A stretch of DNA of 64,000 nucleotides from Lewinellaceae bacterium (lineage in GTDB: Bacteria; Bacteroidota; Bacteroidia; Chitinophagales; Saprospiraceae), in assembly GCA_020636105.1 (NCBI GenBank), contig JACJYL010000001.1:3968001-4032000 (forward strand), written 5' to 3'. Numbering within the stretch: position 1 is the first letter of the stretch; each line of letters begins with the position of its first letter. A model generated the notes under the pieces. It did not search any database, was not told where the DNA came from, and was given only the letters and a program-made list of their open reading frames with translations. The position numbers and the translations under genes are program-made. Below, one piece after another: positions 8,749-17,418 of the stretch.

Positions 8749-11700
8749 TTAAATATCCAGGCCTATAGGCAAAGGTCTTGCCGCATCAGTTATTGCTCCA
8801 ATTTTTATTGCGAAGCTTGTTCTGTTTTTAATATCTTCGTCCGTAACGATATGAATATCAAGCAATCCGGAAATTTTATAGCCTGTTCTGATAAAATAGT
8901 TGTATTCCAGACTTGTTCCCCATCCTTCTAACCACGATAGTAAGTTGTTGCGCTGATCCTCAGTGCCCTGGAAATGAATGAGAATATCAATGTCACTGCC
9001 CTGAGAAGCTGTCGCGTTTTTAGTACTTCCGAATACGTAAAAATTTTTCACTCCAAAACGTTCCGGATTCATTTTAGAAGCGATTTTTTCGGCTGCTTCT
9101 AATCGCCAACGCCAGTGAAAATCATTATTTTCTGCCTTTGTATGTTCTGTCGCTTGTTTTTCTTTGAATGCAGGGATAATAGATTTTTCTTCAAGGACAG
9201 CGACGGCTTTATTTTCATCTCCATTCATTAAAATTTTTAAACTATTACCACCGGTGCATGTGGAAATATCAATAACTTTTATTACTCCAGACAGGGAATT
9301 TAAATCCGGGAATAAACTGGATAAGATATTTGGTGAATCAGTAAAAAAAGATTCATTGAACGTATTGCCGAATTCATCAGGATAGAGCGGCAAATAAAGA
9401 ATATTGGCTTCGACAAGATCTTGGAAAAAATGCGTTCCAAAGGAGAGCTCAGGCACATAATCTTTAAGTTTCCGGGCAATTTCAATTAAAACAGCCGTAT
9501 TGTTGATTTCAGAATACGTGACACTTACACCTAGTTTAATATCTCCCCGGCTTCCCCACCGGCCAGGACCCAATAAAATAAATTGTCGTTTTGGTAAAAG
9601 TTTATTGAGTCGGCCTATCGCTCTTCCAACAGCTGCTAATTCTTCATAATTTGATAATTTCCCATATTGTTCCGGATCAACATATACAACATGTGTGATG
9701 TTTGAAACCATTCCATTTGTTATATACTTATTGGCCGAAAAGATTAATTTTTCTTTGGGAATATCAAAAGGTATGGTAGCCGGTTTACTTACTTTTCCAT
9801 AACTTTGAGGTCTGCATTGAAGCAAATAAAAATCTTCTCCGTTATGAGCGAATTCAATGTCTACGGGATATCCAAGTTCTTTTTGAAGTACCGATAACGT
9901 AGCGTTAATTTGTTTAATAAAGTCTGTGTTATTCACCAGGTCATTGAAAGTAACGACATAATTTTCTTTTTCAAAGTTCATCCCCAAACGCCTGACCTGT
10001 TGGATATAATTCTCTGAAATCTTCGATACAATTTGATTGATAATAGGGTATTCTTTCCCGTGTTCTTTTAAGAGTTTATCGATTTTAATAGTTTCAAAAC
10101 TGCGTTTTTCTAAATTGATAACATCCAGTTTTTTAGGCGAATACCTAACGATTTCATCTATGGCGACATTGGCTCTTAAATTAGGCTTGCCGGGAGCGAT
10201 AAGTACCGGGTAATCATCACTCAAACGGTCAACGGCACGTGTTCCCAAACCGGGGACAAGCCTTATCAAACCGTCTTCTTGTTTAATTCTACTCGACCAT
10301 CGGTAATTGTTTTGTGAAAATGCCACCCCGGCGAAAGCAGGAAAAAAATAGTCCCCTACTCTTTTTCCAACGACTTCCTGAATCATTATGGCCATTTCTT
10401 CATGAAAATAAATCAAGTCTCTTTCCAATCTGTATTCAATAGGGTCAGGACCAAAGGTGGAGGCATAAACTTCAGCAATGGCATCCGTTAGTTCGGAGAG
10501 CCTTTCCATTTTAGAACCCTGGTTAGAAATGAATAAACTTTTATATTTTCCGGCAAAAACAGCATCATACCTGTCCTCCAATAAACTGGTGCTTCTAATA
10601 ATGAGCGGATAATTTCCAAAATCATCAAGCATTGCCGACAGTGCTTTTGTCATCTCAGGAGGAAAAGAAGAATTCTTAAAAACATGAGAGACGTAAGAGT
10701 ATTCTTTTCTGATTTGCTCGATGTCTTTATGTTTTTGTTCTACAATGTCTTCAAGGTTATTGAACTTCATGAACTTCAATATTCCATCAGAAGTAATATA
10801 CCAGGTATTGGGAATTTTAAATCGTTTGGCAAACTCGTCACTAAGTTTTGACTTTTTTAAAATATTTTCTGATAGAAAAAGCCCTGAACTTTTTCCGCCT
10901 AATTTACCATGGCTATTATTAGGATAGATGACCTTGCTTAATAAGTTGTAATAATCATCAACTCCAATAAAATCCTTAGCGACTTTGATGAATTTTTTCT
11001 GATCACTTAACAAGCGCCTGGAAAGCGTGATTCTAAGGCTTATCGCTCGAATCGGTGTCAGTTCCAGGCCATGGATTTTAAGGTGATGATACCGTTCCAA
11101 CACACTGTTTATTTCATCGGTAGTCGAGCTGTCATTGTTTATAACATTGACAAGGAAACCAGATTGGTCTTGTTTAATCCAACGTCCAATACAATCAATA
11201 ATTTCTTGTTCGTTTAAATGCTTGCTTGTAATTTCAAAAATTTCATTACTTAATATCAGAGAATCTAATTCCGTTTTAGCCTGGTAAGGAAAATTTGCTT
11301 CTTTGTACAAACCACTTTCTTCCGCATAGGTGGGATTAAAGAAGTCAAATAACTTTTCCCCTTCGGTAATGCCTTTCCAGCATAAATAATTTACCATTTT
11401 TCGCGAAATGCGGATTAACAATTTGGGATCTGTTTTTTTTAACATATCCAAAATTACTCTCCACTCTGGCTTTTTTTCTTTGCTTTTTAGTTTCTCCTCT
11501 TCAAAGACTGATTTTAATTGTTTGTGGAAATAATAGGCTCCCATTAAATCGGAAATGGTTTTAATAAGTTTTTTTTCTTCTTTTAAAAAAGGGCCATAAT
11601 CGCATACGGGTCTTTCTTCGGTATAGAAAACTTGTATATTCCCGAGTTTTTCATCTTGTACTATAACATCTGACTCTAACACCCAGGAGGTTTCTTTATA

Positions 11701-11922
11701 ATCAGGAGATTGAAAAACTGAATTTCGATAAGTAATTTTTACGGTGCAAATTTCAGGATATTGCCAACCCTGTGGAATGACTTTAATGATTCCTTTTGAG
11801 ATCTCTTCCTCAGTTAAATTTAGATCACTTAAGAGTTCCTGAATTTGGTACAGGCAGTTGAGTTCTTTGGCTCTTTCCTTTAATTCATTAATTAAATCAT
11901 TTTGGATGATTGACTTTTTCAT
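8749..11922 (-). CDS. GAF-like sensor / PEP synthase-like ATP-grasp / nucleotidyltransferase multidomain protein
   Basis: The 1057-residue protein has at least four parts. Residues 1-145 resemble GAF-like sensor regions of histidine kinases (LKERAKELNCLYQIQELLSD, GWQYPEICTVKITY, GPFLKEEKKLIKTISDL). Residues 150-330 are a helical linker. Residues 340-720 are a pyruvate phosphate dikinase N-terminal (ATP-grasp) domain: LGGKSSGLFLSE, PLIIRSTSLLEDRYDAVFAG, MIQEVVGKRVGDYFF, VPGLGTRAVDR, VDIEFAH..DFYLLQCRPQ. A GPGRWGSRGD/GTHFFQDL domain follows at about 780-900. Residues 940-1057 are a Pol-beta-type nucleotidyltransferase with FGSTKNATASQGSDIDILI (GS...DxD). The swivelling phosphohistidine and PEP domains are missing, so it cannot be a normal PEP synthase. 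It starts 10 bp after its paralogue. Confidence 0.85.
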   Translation of the reverse strand: MKKSIIQNDLINELKERAKELNCLYQIQELLSDLNLTEEEISKGIIKVIPQGWQYPEICTVKITYRNSVFQSPDYKETSWVLESDVIVQDEKLGNIQVFYTEERPVCDYGPFLKEEKKLIKTISDLMGAYYFHKQLKSVFEEEKLKSKEKKPEWRVILDMLKKTDPKLLIRISRKMVNYLCWKGITEGEKLFDFFNPTYAEESGLYKEANFPYQAKTELDSLILSNEIFEITSKHLNEQEIIDCIGRWIKQDQSGFLVNVINNDSSTTDEINSVLERYHHLKIHGLELTPIRAISLRITLSRRLLSDQKKFIKVAKDFIGVDDYYNLLSKVIYPNNSHGKLGGKSSGLFLSENILKKSKLSDEFAKRFKIPNTWYITSDGILKFMKFNNLEDIVEQKHKDIEQIRKEYSYVSHVFKNSSFPPEMTKALSAMLDDFGNYPLIIRSTSLLEDRYDAVFAGKYKSLFISNQGSKMERLSELTDAIAEVYASTFGPDPIEYRLERDLIYFHEEMAIMIQEVVGKRVGDYFFPAFAGVAFSQNNYRWSSRIKQEDGLIRLVPGLGTRAVDRLSDDYPVLIAPGKPNLRANVAIDEIVRYSPKKLDVINLEKRSFETIKIDKLLKEHGKEYPIINQIVSKISENYIQQVRRLGMNFEKENYVVTFNDLVNNTDFIKQINATLSVLQKELGYPVDIEFAHNGEDFYLLQCRPQSYGKVSKPATIPFDIPKEKLIFSANKYITNGMVSNITHVVYVDPEQYGKLSNYEELAAVGRAIGRLNKLLPKRQFILLGPGRWGSRGDIKLGVSVTYSEINNTAVLIEIARKLKDYVPELSFGTHFFQDLVEANILYLPLYPDEFGNTFNESFFTDSPNILSSLFPDLNSLSGVIKVIDISTCTGGNSLKILMNGDENKAVAVLEEKSIIPAFKEKQATEHTKAENNDFHWRWRLEAAEKIASKMNPERFGVKNFYVFGSTKNATASQGSDIDILIHFQGTEDQRNNLLSWLEGWGTSLEYNYFIRTGYKISGLLDIHIVTDEDIKNRTSFAIKIGAITDAARPLPIGLDI

Positions 11923-11932
11923 ATTTTAAAAA

Positions 11933-13666
11933 TTACCCAGGCTTATTATCATTTAAAATGACTCCTTTTCCTTTACTGCCCGCTGCCTTAATAATCAATG
12001 GGTTTTTCGTTTTTACATGTTTTAGGAATGCGGTTTCTTCTACTATTTCAAAATCTGATAACCGGGCTATAATATCGCTATAGGGTTCCGAAGAAGGGAC
12101 AGAAAAATAAAGCACCTGAAAACTTGATACATTATGAAAAAAATGAGATGCCTGGCTCATTTCCTGAATCATATTTTCCATAGTAGCCTCCACAATTACC
12201 TTTGCGCCGGAAATCTGGCTCCAATCAACAGGTATGCCTGCCCAGGAGTCTGTTGTACCCCAGCGGCCAAAACCGATTAATAAATATTGTCTCTTTTCGT
12301 TGACGATTTTCTTATTTATGGTCTCTATTTCTTTGGCAATTTCAAAGGTGTATTTTGCATCAAACGATCCGAGTTTAACAAAAACAATATCCGTCAAAGA
12401 ATCGACTACCCCATTACCCAAAACACTTTCAGAAGCAATTAACACATTACTTCCTGTCATTTCATTGTCCGATAAATCAATTTTTTCCGATGAAACGACC
12501 ATAGGTCTTACCTGCAAAAAACCGAATCTGTGGGGAGCCTCCTCAATGTTTTCAGAAAACGTAACGGCGAATTCAATTTCAACGGGAGCTTTAACTGCTT
12601 TTTCGCAAGCATCAATTAATTTTATAATGAGATCGTTTAAAGGAATACTTGACATTTTTAGGATAGGCGCAAAGTTCAGTATTTTTGCGCCCTGGCCTGA
12701 CTGCCCCATCCGAATGCGATCGTTCTGTGCATCGTAAGTTGACACAATATTTTTTAAAGTGCCGTCTTTTTGAGCTTCGCTAATATGGTGCTCAAACATA
12801 TACTCTGTTTCATTAATAGGGTCGTAAGCAGGGAGTTTACCTAAATTTACTGCCCAGAACTTCAACTGGGTATGTTTGAGCATTTCACCTATTGACTTAA
12901 ATGGAGGGTCATTCCGTGGGGAGGCGGGAGTATAGGCCCAGGAGACTCCACCATCAACGATGGTTTTACCTAAGCCAAGAGCCAGGTTGACAACGCCGCT
13001 TTCCGGGGCAGCTCCTCCTGTAGGGTAAAAATTAAACGAACGCGCGACACCTGATATTTCAGGATAAAATTTTTCATCATGTTTTTTACCGACAACCTCC
13101 TGGATGATAACCGCCATTTTTTCATTGGCTGTTTTGTGTCTGGTAACTTTTATATAATTTTTTGGGGCTTTAAAAAATGTTGACGCATAAACATATTTTA
13201 TTGCCTCAACCAATTTACGAAAACGGGTGTCAATATCCGGTTGATTATTGGGGGTCATTTTAGTACCATAAATTCCGGCAAAAGGTTCGTGCAAGGCATC
13301 TTCAAGCATACTCGAAGAGCGAATGGCGAGCGGACGTTTTACCTCCGATACAATCAAACGCAAATCTCCGAGAATATTAAAGGGCAGGTCTGCCTTTTGA
13401 AAGGCAAGCGCTATGCGGTCATCGGGCATATCAGATAAGGCTATCTGCGACAAGTCATTTAATTTCATGAAATCGTCAAAAACATCCGTTTTGATGACGA
13501 TCATTTTTGGAATACTAATATCAAAATCGGGAAATTCTTCTTTGTTTATGCCAGATGTTAATATGTCATTGATGAATTCCAAACCTTTTGCTTTTCCTCC
13601 AAGTTCCCCTGTGCCGAGGTAGCAAATTTGATTGGTTGAAGTAAAGAAATTTTTATCTAGTTGCAT
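11933..13666 (-). CDS. PEP/pyruvate-binding (PPDK N-terminal) ATP-grasp protein
   Basis: The 577-residue protein is a shorter paralogue of the downstream gene product. It has the glycine-rich loop GTGELGGKAKGLEFI, LAIRSSSMLEDALHEPFAG, MAVIIQEVVGKKHDEKFY, LGLGKTIVDGGVSWAYTPA and VEIEFA..FGFLQVRP, then the shared GFGRWGTTDSWAGIPVDWSQ and SHFFHNVSSFQVLYF module. As in its neighbour, there is no phosphohistidine domain and no TIM-barrel PEP domain, so it may bind or hydrolyse ATP or phosphorylate a partner, but cannot make PEP alone. It lacks both the sensor and the nucleotidyltransferase. It is placed between glutamate dehydrogenase (106 bp upstream) and the larger paralogue, very probably in one operon. 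Confidence 0.87.
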   Translation of the reverse strand: MQLDKNFFTSTNQICYLGTGELGGKAKGLEFINDILTSGINKEEFPDFDISIPKMIVIKTDVFDDFMKLNDLSQIALSDMPDDRIALAFQKADLPFNILGDLRLIVSEVKRPLAIRSSSMLEDALHEPFAGIYGTKMTPNNQPDIDTRFRKLVEAIKYVYASTFFKAPKNYIKVTRHKTANEKMAVIIQEVVGKKHDEKFYPEISGVARSFNFYPTGGAAPESGVVNLALGLGKTIVDGGVSWAYTPASPRNDPPFKSIGEMLKHTQLKFWAVNLGKLPAYDPINETEYMFEHHISEAQKDGTLKNIVSTYDAQNDRIRMGQSGQGAKILNFAPILKMSSIPLNDLIIKLIDACEKAVKAPVEIEFAVTFSENIEEAPHRFGFLQVRPMVVSSEKIDLSDNEMTGSNVLIASESVLGNGVVDSLTDIVFVKLGSFDAKYTFEIAKEIETINKKIVNEKRQYLLIGFGRWGTTDSWAGIPVDWSQISGAKVIVEATMENMIQEMSQASHFFHNVSSFQVLYFSVPSSEPYSDIIARLSDFEIVEETAFLKHVKTKNPLIIKAAGSKGKGVILNDNKPG

Positions 13667-13772
13667 TTTTGTTGATTAATCATGCTTCCCAATAAAAAGT
13701 CATTCAGAAAGCCATTAATGGGTTATCTGTCAAAGTATTATGAAAATTGAGTTTTACACAAGCCCAAACTTA

Positions 13773-15059
13773 TCAAACCCAACCTCTTACATGGCATGCC
13801 CGTGCAACTCTGTCAACAGAAATGGCATAGGCTGCATCTCTCATGCCCAAATCATTTTGTTTGGAAAAATCACTCACCGCCGCAAAGGCTGTAGTCATTT
13901 TTACATCTAATTTGGCAAGCACCTCATCCTTTTCCCAATAATAGTTCATATTATTTTGCACTTGTTCAAAATAGCTGCAAATAACACCACCGGCATTCGC
14001 AAGAAAATCCGGGACAATGAAAATGTTCTTTTTATTTAAAATGATATCTGCTTCAGGAGCCGTAGGTCCATTGGCTCCTTCGGCTATTATTTTTACTCGC
14101 TTACTTATTTTTTCAGCATTTTCTCCGGTAATTTGATTTTCCAATGCTGCCGGCACAAGGATATCTACCTCCTGTTCCAGCCATGCTTCGCCTGGTAAAA
14201 CTTCATAACCTAACGCTTTAGCTTTAACTTTATCAATACCGCCAAAAGTGTCCGCTATGCTGCGTAATTCCTCAAGATCGATGCCATCTATTTTCCTAAA
14301 AGAGTTGCTCTGTTTTTCTTCATTATCCCAGGAAGAAACGCACAAGGCTTTACCCCCCATTTTTTCATATAACTCAATGGCGTATTGAGAGACATTCCCA
14401 AATCCCTGGAAACTGGCTGTGGTATCCTCGGGTTTAATATTTAATTCTTTCAAAGCCTCTCTGACAGTAATAATGGTACCATAACCTGTTGCCTCTGTTC
14501 TTCCTTGAGATCCTCCCATACCAATGGGCTTCCCTGTAATAACACCCGGATATTTCGCCCCGGTAATCGTTTCAAATTCATCGAGCATCCAAAGCATATG
14601 TTGAGCGTTCGTCATGACATCAGGAGCGGGGATGTCGGTAAAAGGCCCTATATTTTTTACAATTTGACGAATCCACCCCCTGCATATTTGTTCTTGTTCA
14701 AATGGACTCAAATGGTGGGGATCACAAATGACGCCACCTTTTCCTCCTCCCAATGGGATATCGACCACCGAGGTCTTCCAGGTCATCCACATCGACAAAG
14801 CTCTTACGGTATCAACTGTTTCCATCGGGTGAAATCGAATACCTCCTTTGGCAGGACCGCGGGCATCGTTATGTTGTATTCTAAATCCACGGAAAATTTG
14901 TTTCGTACCGTCATCCATATGTACCGGAATAGTAAAATGAAATTCACGCATCGGGTTACGTAAAAATTCGCGTGTCGCTGTGTTTAATTCGAGTAAATCA
15001 GCTGCCCGGTCAAACTGTTTTTGTGCGGTTTGAAACGGATTATAAGTTTTCGTAGTCAT
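13773..15059 (-). CDS. gdhA: Glu/Leu/Phe/Val dehydrogenase (probable glutamate dehydrogenase)
   Basis: The 428-residue protein has the usual length for the hexameric NAD-type enzyme. The N-terminal domain has GFRIQHNDARGPAKGGIRFH and the catalytic-lysine segment VDIPLGGGKGGVICDP; the aspartate of PAPDVMTN is the other catalytic residue. The Rossmann domain contains TASFQGFGNVSQYAIELYEK. It interconverts glutamate with 2-oxoglutarate and ammonia in the cytoplasm. It is the first gene of the set with the two ATP-grasp proteins, which suggests carbon/nitrogen balance as the context. Specificity for glutamate rather than branched amino acids is likely, not proven. Confidence 0.92.
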   Translation of the reverse strand: MTTKTYNPFQTAQKQFDRAADLLELNTATREFLRNPMREFHFTIPVHMDDGTKQIFRGFRIQHNDARGPAKGGIRFHPMETVDTVRALSMWMTWKTSVVDIPLGGGKGGVICDPHHLSPFEQEQICRGWIRQIVKNIGPFTDIPAPDVMTNAQHMLWMLDEFETITGAKYPGVITGKPIGMGGSQGRTEATGYGTIITVREALKELNIKPEDTTASFQGFGNVSQYAIELYEKMGGKALCVSSWDNEEKQSNSFRKIDGIDLEELRSIADTFGGIDKVKAKALGYEVLPGEAWLEQEVDILVPAALENQITGENAEKISKRVKIIAEGANGPTAPEADIILNKKNIFIVPDFLANAGGVICSYFEQVQNNMNYYWEKDEVLAKLDVKMTTAFAAVSDFSKQNDLGMRDAAYAISVDRVARACHVRGWV

Positions 15060-15553
15060 AATTTCAATTGTCCAGATGGTTTTATTACCTAGACTTTATT
15101 TAAATAAATAAAAAATCTTAAACTTCAATTGTTCCAAAGCTCATCATTTTTCAGCACATTTCAAAGGAATATCGAGACCAATATTGAATAGGATTGTCCT
15201 TCCAAACAAAATAAAAATAGGCTTATTTGTTGGGAGGTGTTCAGAGGGGATTTCTACGTTAAAAAACATGATTAATGGGTATGTTCACATACTTATCAAT
15301 GGCCTTTAAACAGCAATTGATGAATGGGCAGCCCTTTCAATTTAAAAGCCCTGTCACCATACTTTTTTTCAACCAAAGACACCTTGATTTGTCCCTCCCT
15401 TTCGCCCGGTAAAAATGTTCCTGTTTGGATCGTGTCCCATTTTTTATTCAATGGCCAGAAGTGTTGAAAAAATGGGACACGAACACCCCTTCATTTACAT
15501 GGGCTTTGATACCTTTCATGTCTCCGCTAAACAGATAGTTATTTGGACCAATA
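15060..15553. other. 494-bp gap with a possible coding remnant and a 15-bp inverted repeat
   Basis: No intact gene. On the minus strand, from about 15460 down to a stop at 15296, one frame reads like protein (for example GTFLPGEREGQIKVSLVEKK followed by YGDRAFKLKGLPIHQLLFKGH), without a usable start, so a decayed gene is possible. A perfect inverted repeat, CGTGTCCCATTTTTT at 15431-15445 and its complement at 15467-15481, lies at the upstream end of this frame. The first 100 bp beside gdhA are AT-rich and probably hold its promoter, but no clear TAnnTTTG was found. Confidence 0.4.
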
Positions 15554-16840
15554 TCATTCAGATTCCTGTTTTATTTTTTGCGCATAGTTTTTAATGATTT
15601 CGATCGTACTTTCATCCTTTTCATAAACAGAGTACCAACCCTGGGATTCATGGGGAGGGTCTCCAATAAGCGGATCTCCTTTTTTCCAAAAGGCTCCCGG
15701 TTCCTTTGGCCTTCCTTCCCCTGCCCACGACCAGAAGTTGCAGCCCATAAATGCGGAGCCTGTGCTGATATTTTGAAGAAGCACATCAAAAAAGAAGGTG
15801 TAATACTGATCCCGGAGGATGGTCGGTGCTTCCGGATCATAATCTCGCCCGTCCCTGGAAACGCCGAACTCTTCAAAAACAAGGGGTTTTCCCAATTTTC
15901 CGGCAATGGCAATATGGTCATTCAAATACGCCAAAGAATTAACCAGCGCCTGTTCAAATGTCTCCGGTTGGTCAGGAGCATACCAGCTCCAGTTTTCCGC
16001 CCATAAATGGGCCGTGAGGTAATCGAGATTTTTAGATTTACTGACGTTTTCAAAATCCGTCCCGGTACTTTCGGCGGAAGTTTTTCCTTCGCCGCCAAGG
16101 CTGACGAGGTGATTTTTATCTTTTCGCTGGATGACCCCGGCTGTTTTGTCGGCCCATTCCAGGTAGGCCGGTACCTGGCCGAACCCACGGGGCTCATTTG
16201 CCAGTTGCCAGGCCATGATAGTGGGATCTTCCCGGTATTGAATACCGGAAACTGAATTGCGGCGGCGCAGGAGTTTTTTCATAAACTTTTTGCTGATCTG
16301 CTGCGCTTTTTTGTTGGAATAAAACTGAGCAGAAAACTGCTGGAATTCATCCCAGCTATGGCCCTCCAAATGAGGATAGGGAATAGGCTCTCCCGTAGCC
16401 CAGGAAACATATTGGGCCATTCCTCCCGACCATTGGAAAAAATTATTCAGGACCAGGACGGCCTTCATTCCCCGTTTATCCATTTCTGCCAGCAAAAAGT
16501 CCAACCCTTCCAAAAGGGTCTCGTCGTATTTTTTGGCTTCATATTGCACCGCGGGTTGTACCCGCCAGGGCGCATCAACAGGGCCTTCGCTTCCCGCTGT
16601 TACCCTTAGATTATTTACGCCTAAGGCCTGTAGTCGATCCAGCTCTCTGACCAGCCGTTCCCGGTCACCGGCGGCTCCGGCTGATCCCAGCCACATGCCA
16701 AACCATAAATTGGTGCCGATGAAATAATAAGGTTTCTCATCCAATACAAATTTTCCATCCTCAACGGTGATGAAAGGATTTTGCGCAGACAAACCAATAG
16801 ATAAAATCAGTAAAAGAAATGCGGTGGTGATGAATTTCAT
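15554..16840 (-). CDS. Glycoside hydrolase family 5, probable endo-beta-1,4-mannanase
   Basis: The 428-residue secreted protein has a signal peptide ending LSIGLSAQ (about residue 20). The GH5 barrel follows from FVLDEKPYYFIGTNLWFGMW. The general acid/base is Glu216 in MAWQLANEPRG and the nucleophile is Glu324 in LVFEEFGVSRDGRD; the intervening TAHLWAENWSWY supplies active-site aromatics. The order and the ANEPR/EEFG pair resemble subfamily 7 mannanases that cleave beta-1,4-mannan. It borders a degraded pectin locus. Mannan as substrate is an inference from subfamily resemblance. Confidence 0.85.
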   Translation of the reverse strand: MKFITTAFLLLILSIGLSAQNPFITVEDGKFVLDEKPYYFIGTNLWFGMWLGSAGAAGDRERLVRELDRLQALGVNNLRVTAGSEGPVDAPWRVQPAVQYEAKKYDETLLEGLDFLLAEMDKRGMKAVLVLNNFFQWSGGMAQYVSWATGEPIPYPHLEGHSWDEFQQFSAQFYSNKKAQQISKKFMKKLLRRRNSVSGIQYREDPTIMAWQLANEPRGFGQVPAYLEWADKTAGVIQRKDKNHLVSLGGEGKTSAESTGTDFENVSKSKNLDYLTAHLWAENWSWYAPDQPETFEQALVNSLAYLNDHIAIAGKLGKPLVFEEFGVSRDGRDYDPEAPTILRDQYYTFFFDVLLQNISTGSAFMGCNFWSWAGEGRPKEPGAFWKKGDPLIGDPPHESQGWYSVYEKDESTIEIIKNYAQKIKQESE

Positions 16841-17031
16841 AAGCCTTTAAAATGGTTGTGATTCCGTAAAAATAAAAATATAAAAAAAGACAGGGGCTAA
16901 GATAGGCCTGGAAAAGTGACTGCCAGGGGGGAAGTCATGTACATTTTAGGGGCTTTTGTTGCAAGGGGGGGTATTTGATCAAAGTTGAATTAGCATGAAA
17001 CCGATTTTCTTCATTGCTCCGACTCACTTCT

Positions 17032-17298
17032 AAATGGAATATTGGTTATTTTGCGGAGTGTTTATTTTTTGCGCACGATTGGCGGATGCCGGTGGCGGCA
17101 AAATGGTGGCCGGTTGCGGAGATCGGGATATTTGGGTTGGTCGGGCAGGTATTTATGACGAAAGCCTTTCAGTTGGAAAAAACCAGTGTACTGGCGCCTT
17201 TTAAATACATGGAACTCGTGTACGCTCTTTTGCTGGGATTTATCTTTTTCGGAGAAACCTACCGATGGCTTCCTTTTGTTGGTATTCTGCTTATTATC
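17032..17298 (+). pseudogene. EamA (drug/metabolite transporter) C-terminal remnant
   Basis: The segment encodes the end of an EamA-type membrane protein: GIFGLVGQVFMTKAFQLEKT, SVLAPFKYMELVYALLLGFI and FFGETYRWLPFVGILLII. This covers roughly the last three membrane helices; the other seven or so are missing and no proper start exists. By chance it is open in the same frame as the downstream GH28 gene, giving an artificial 586-residue frame beginning at 17014. The 120 bp between it and the GH28 start (17299-17418) show no recognisable domain. Confidence 0.75.
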
Positions 17299-17418
17299 CG
17301 GGACAACGGAGGGGATCTGCGCCCCAATCAACTGTTCCTTCGTCAATTGTACCGGCAATACAGCAGGCGGAGTAGCGGGAGGTTATACTGTTTTTACACC
17401 GTCATAAACATTGTGAGT

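Noticed and set aside
8749..13666. Ordinary phosphoenolpyruvate synthase or pyruvate phosphate dikinase
   Set aside because: Both proteins lack the phosphohistidine and PEP-binding domains needed for that reaction.
15431..15481. Insertion sequence ends
   Set aside because: The 15-bp inverted repeat encloses only 21 bp, no transposase or target duplication was found nearby.
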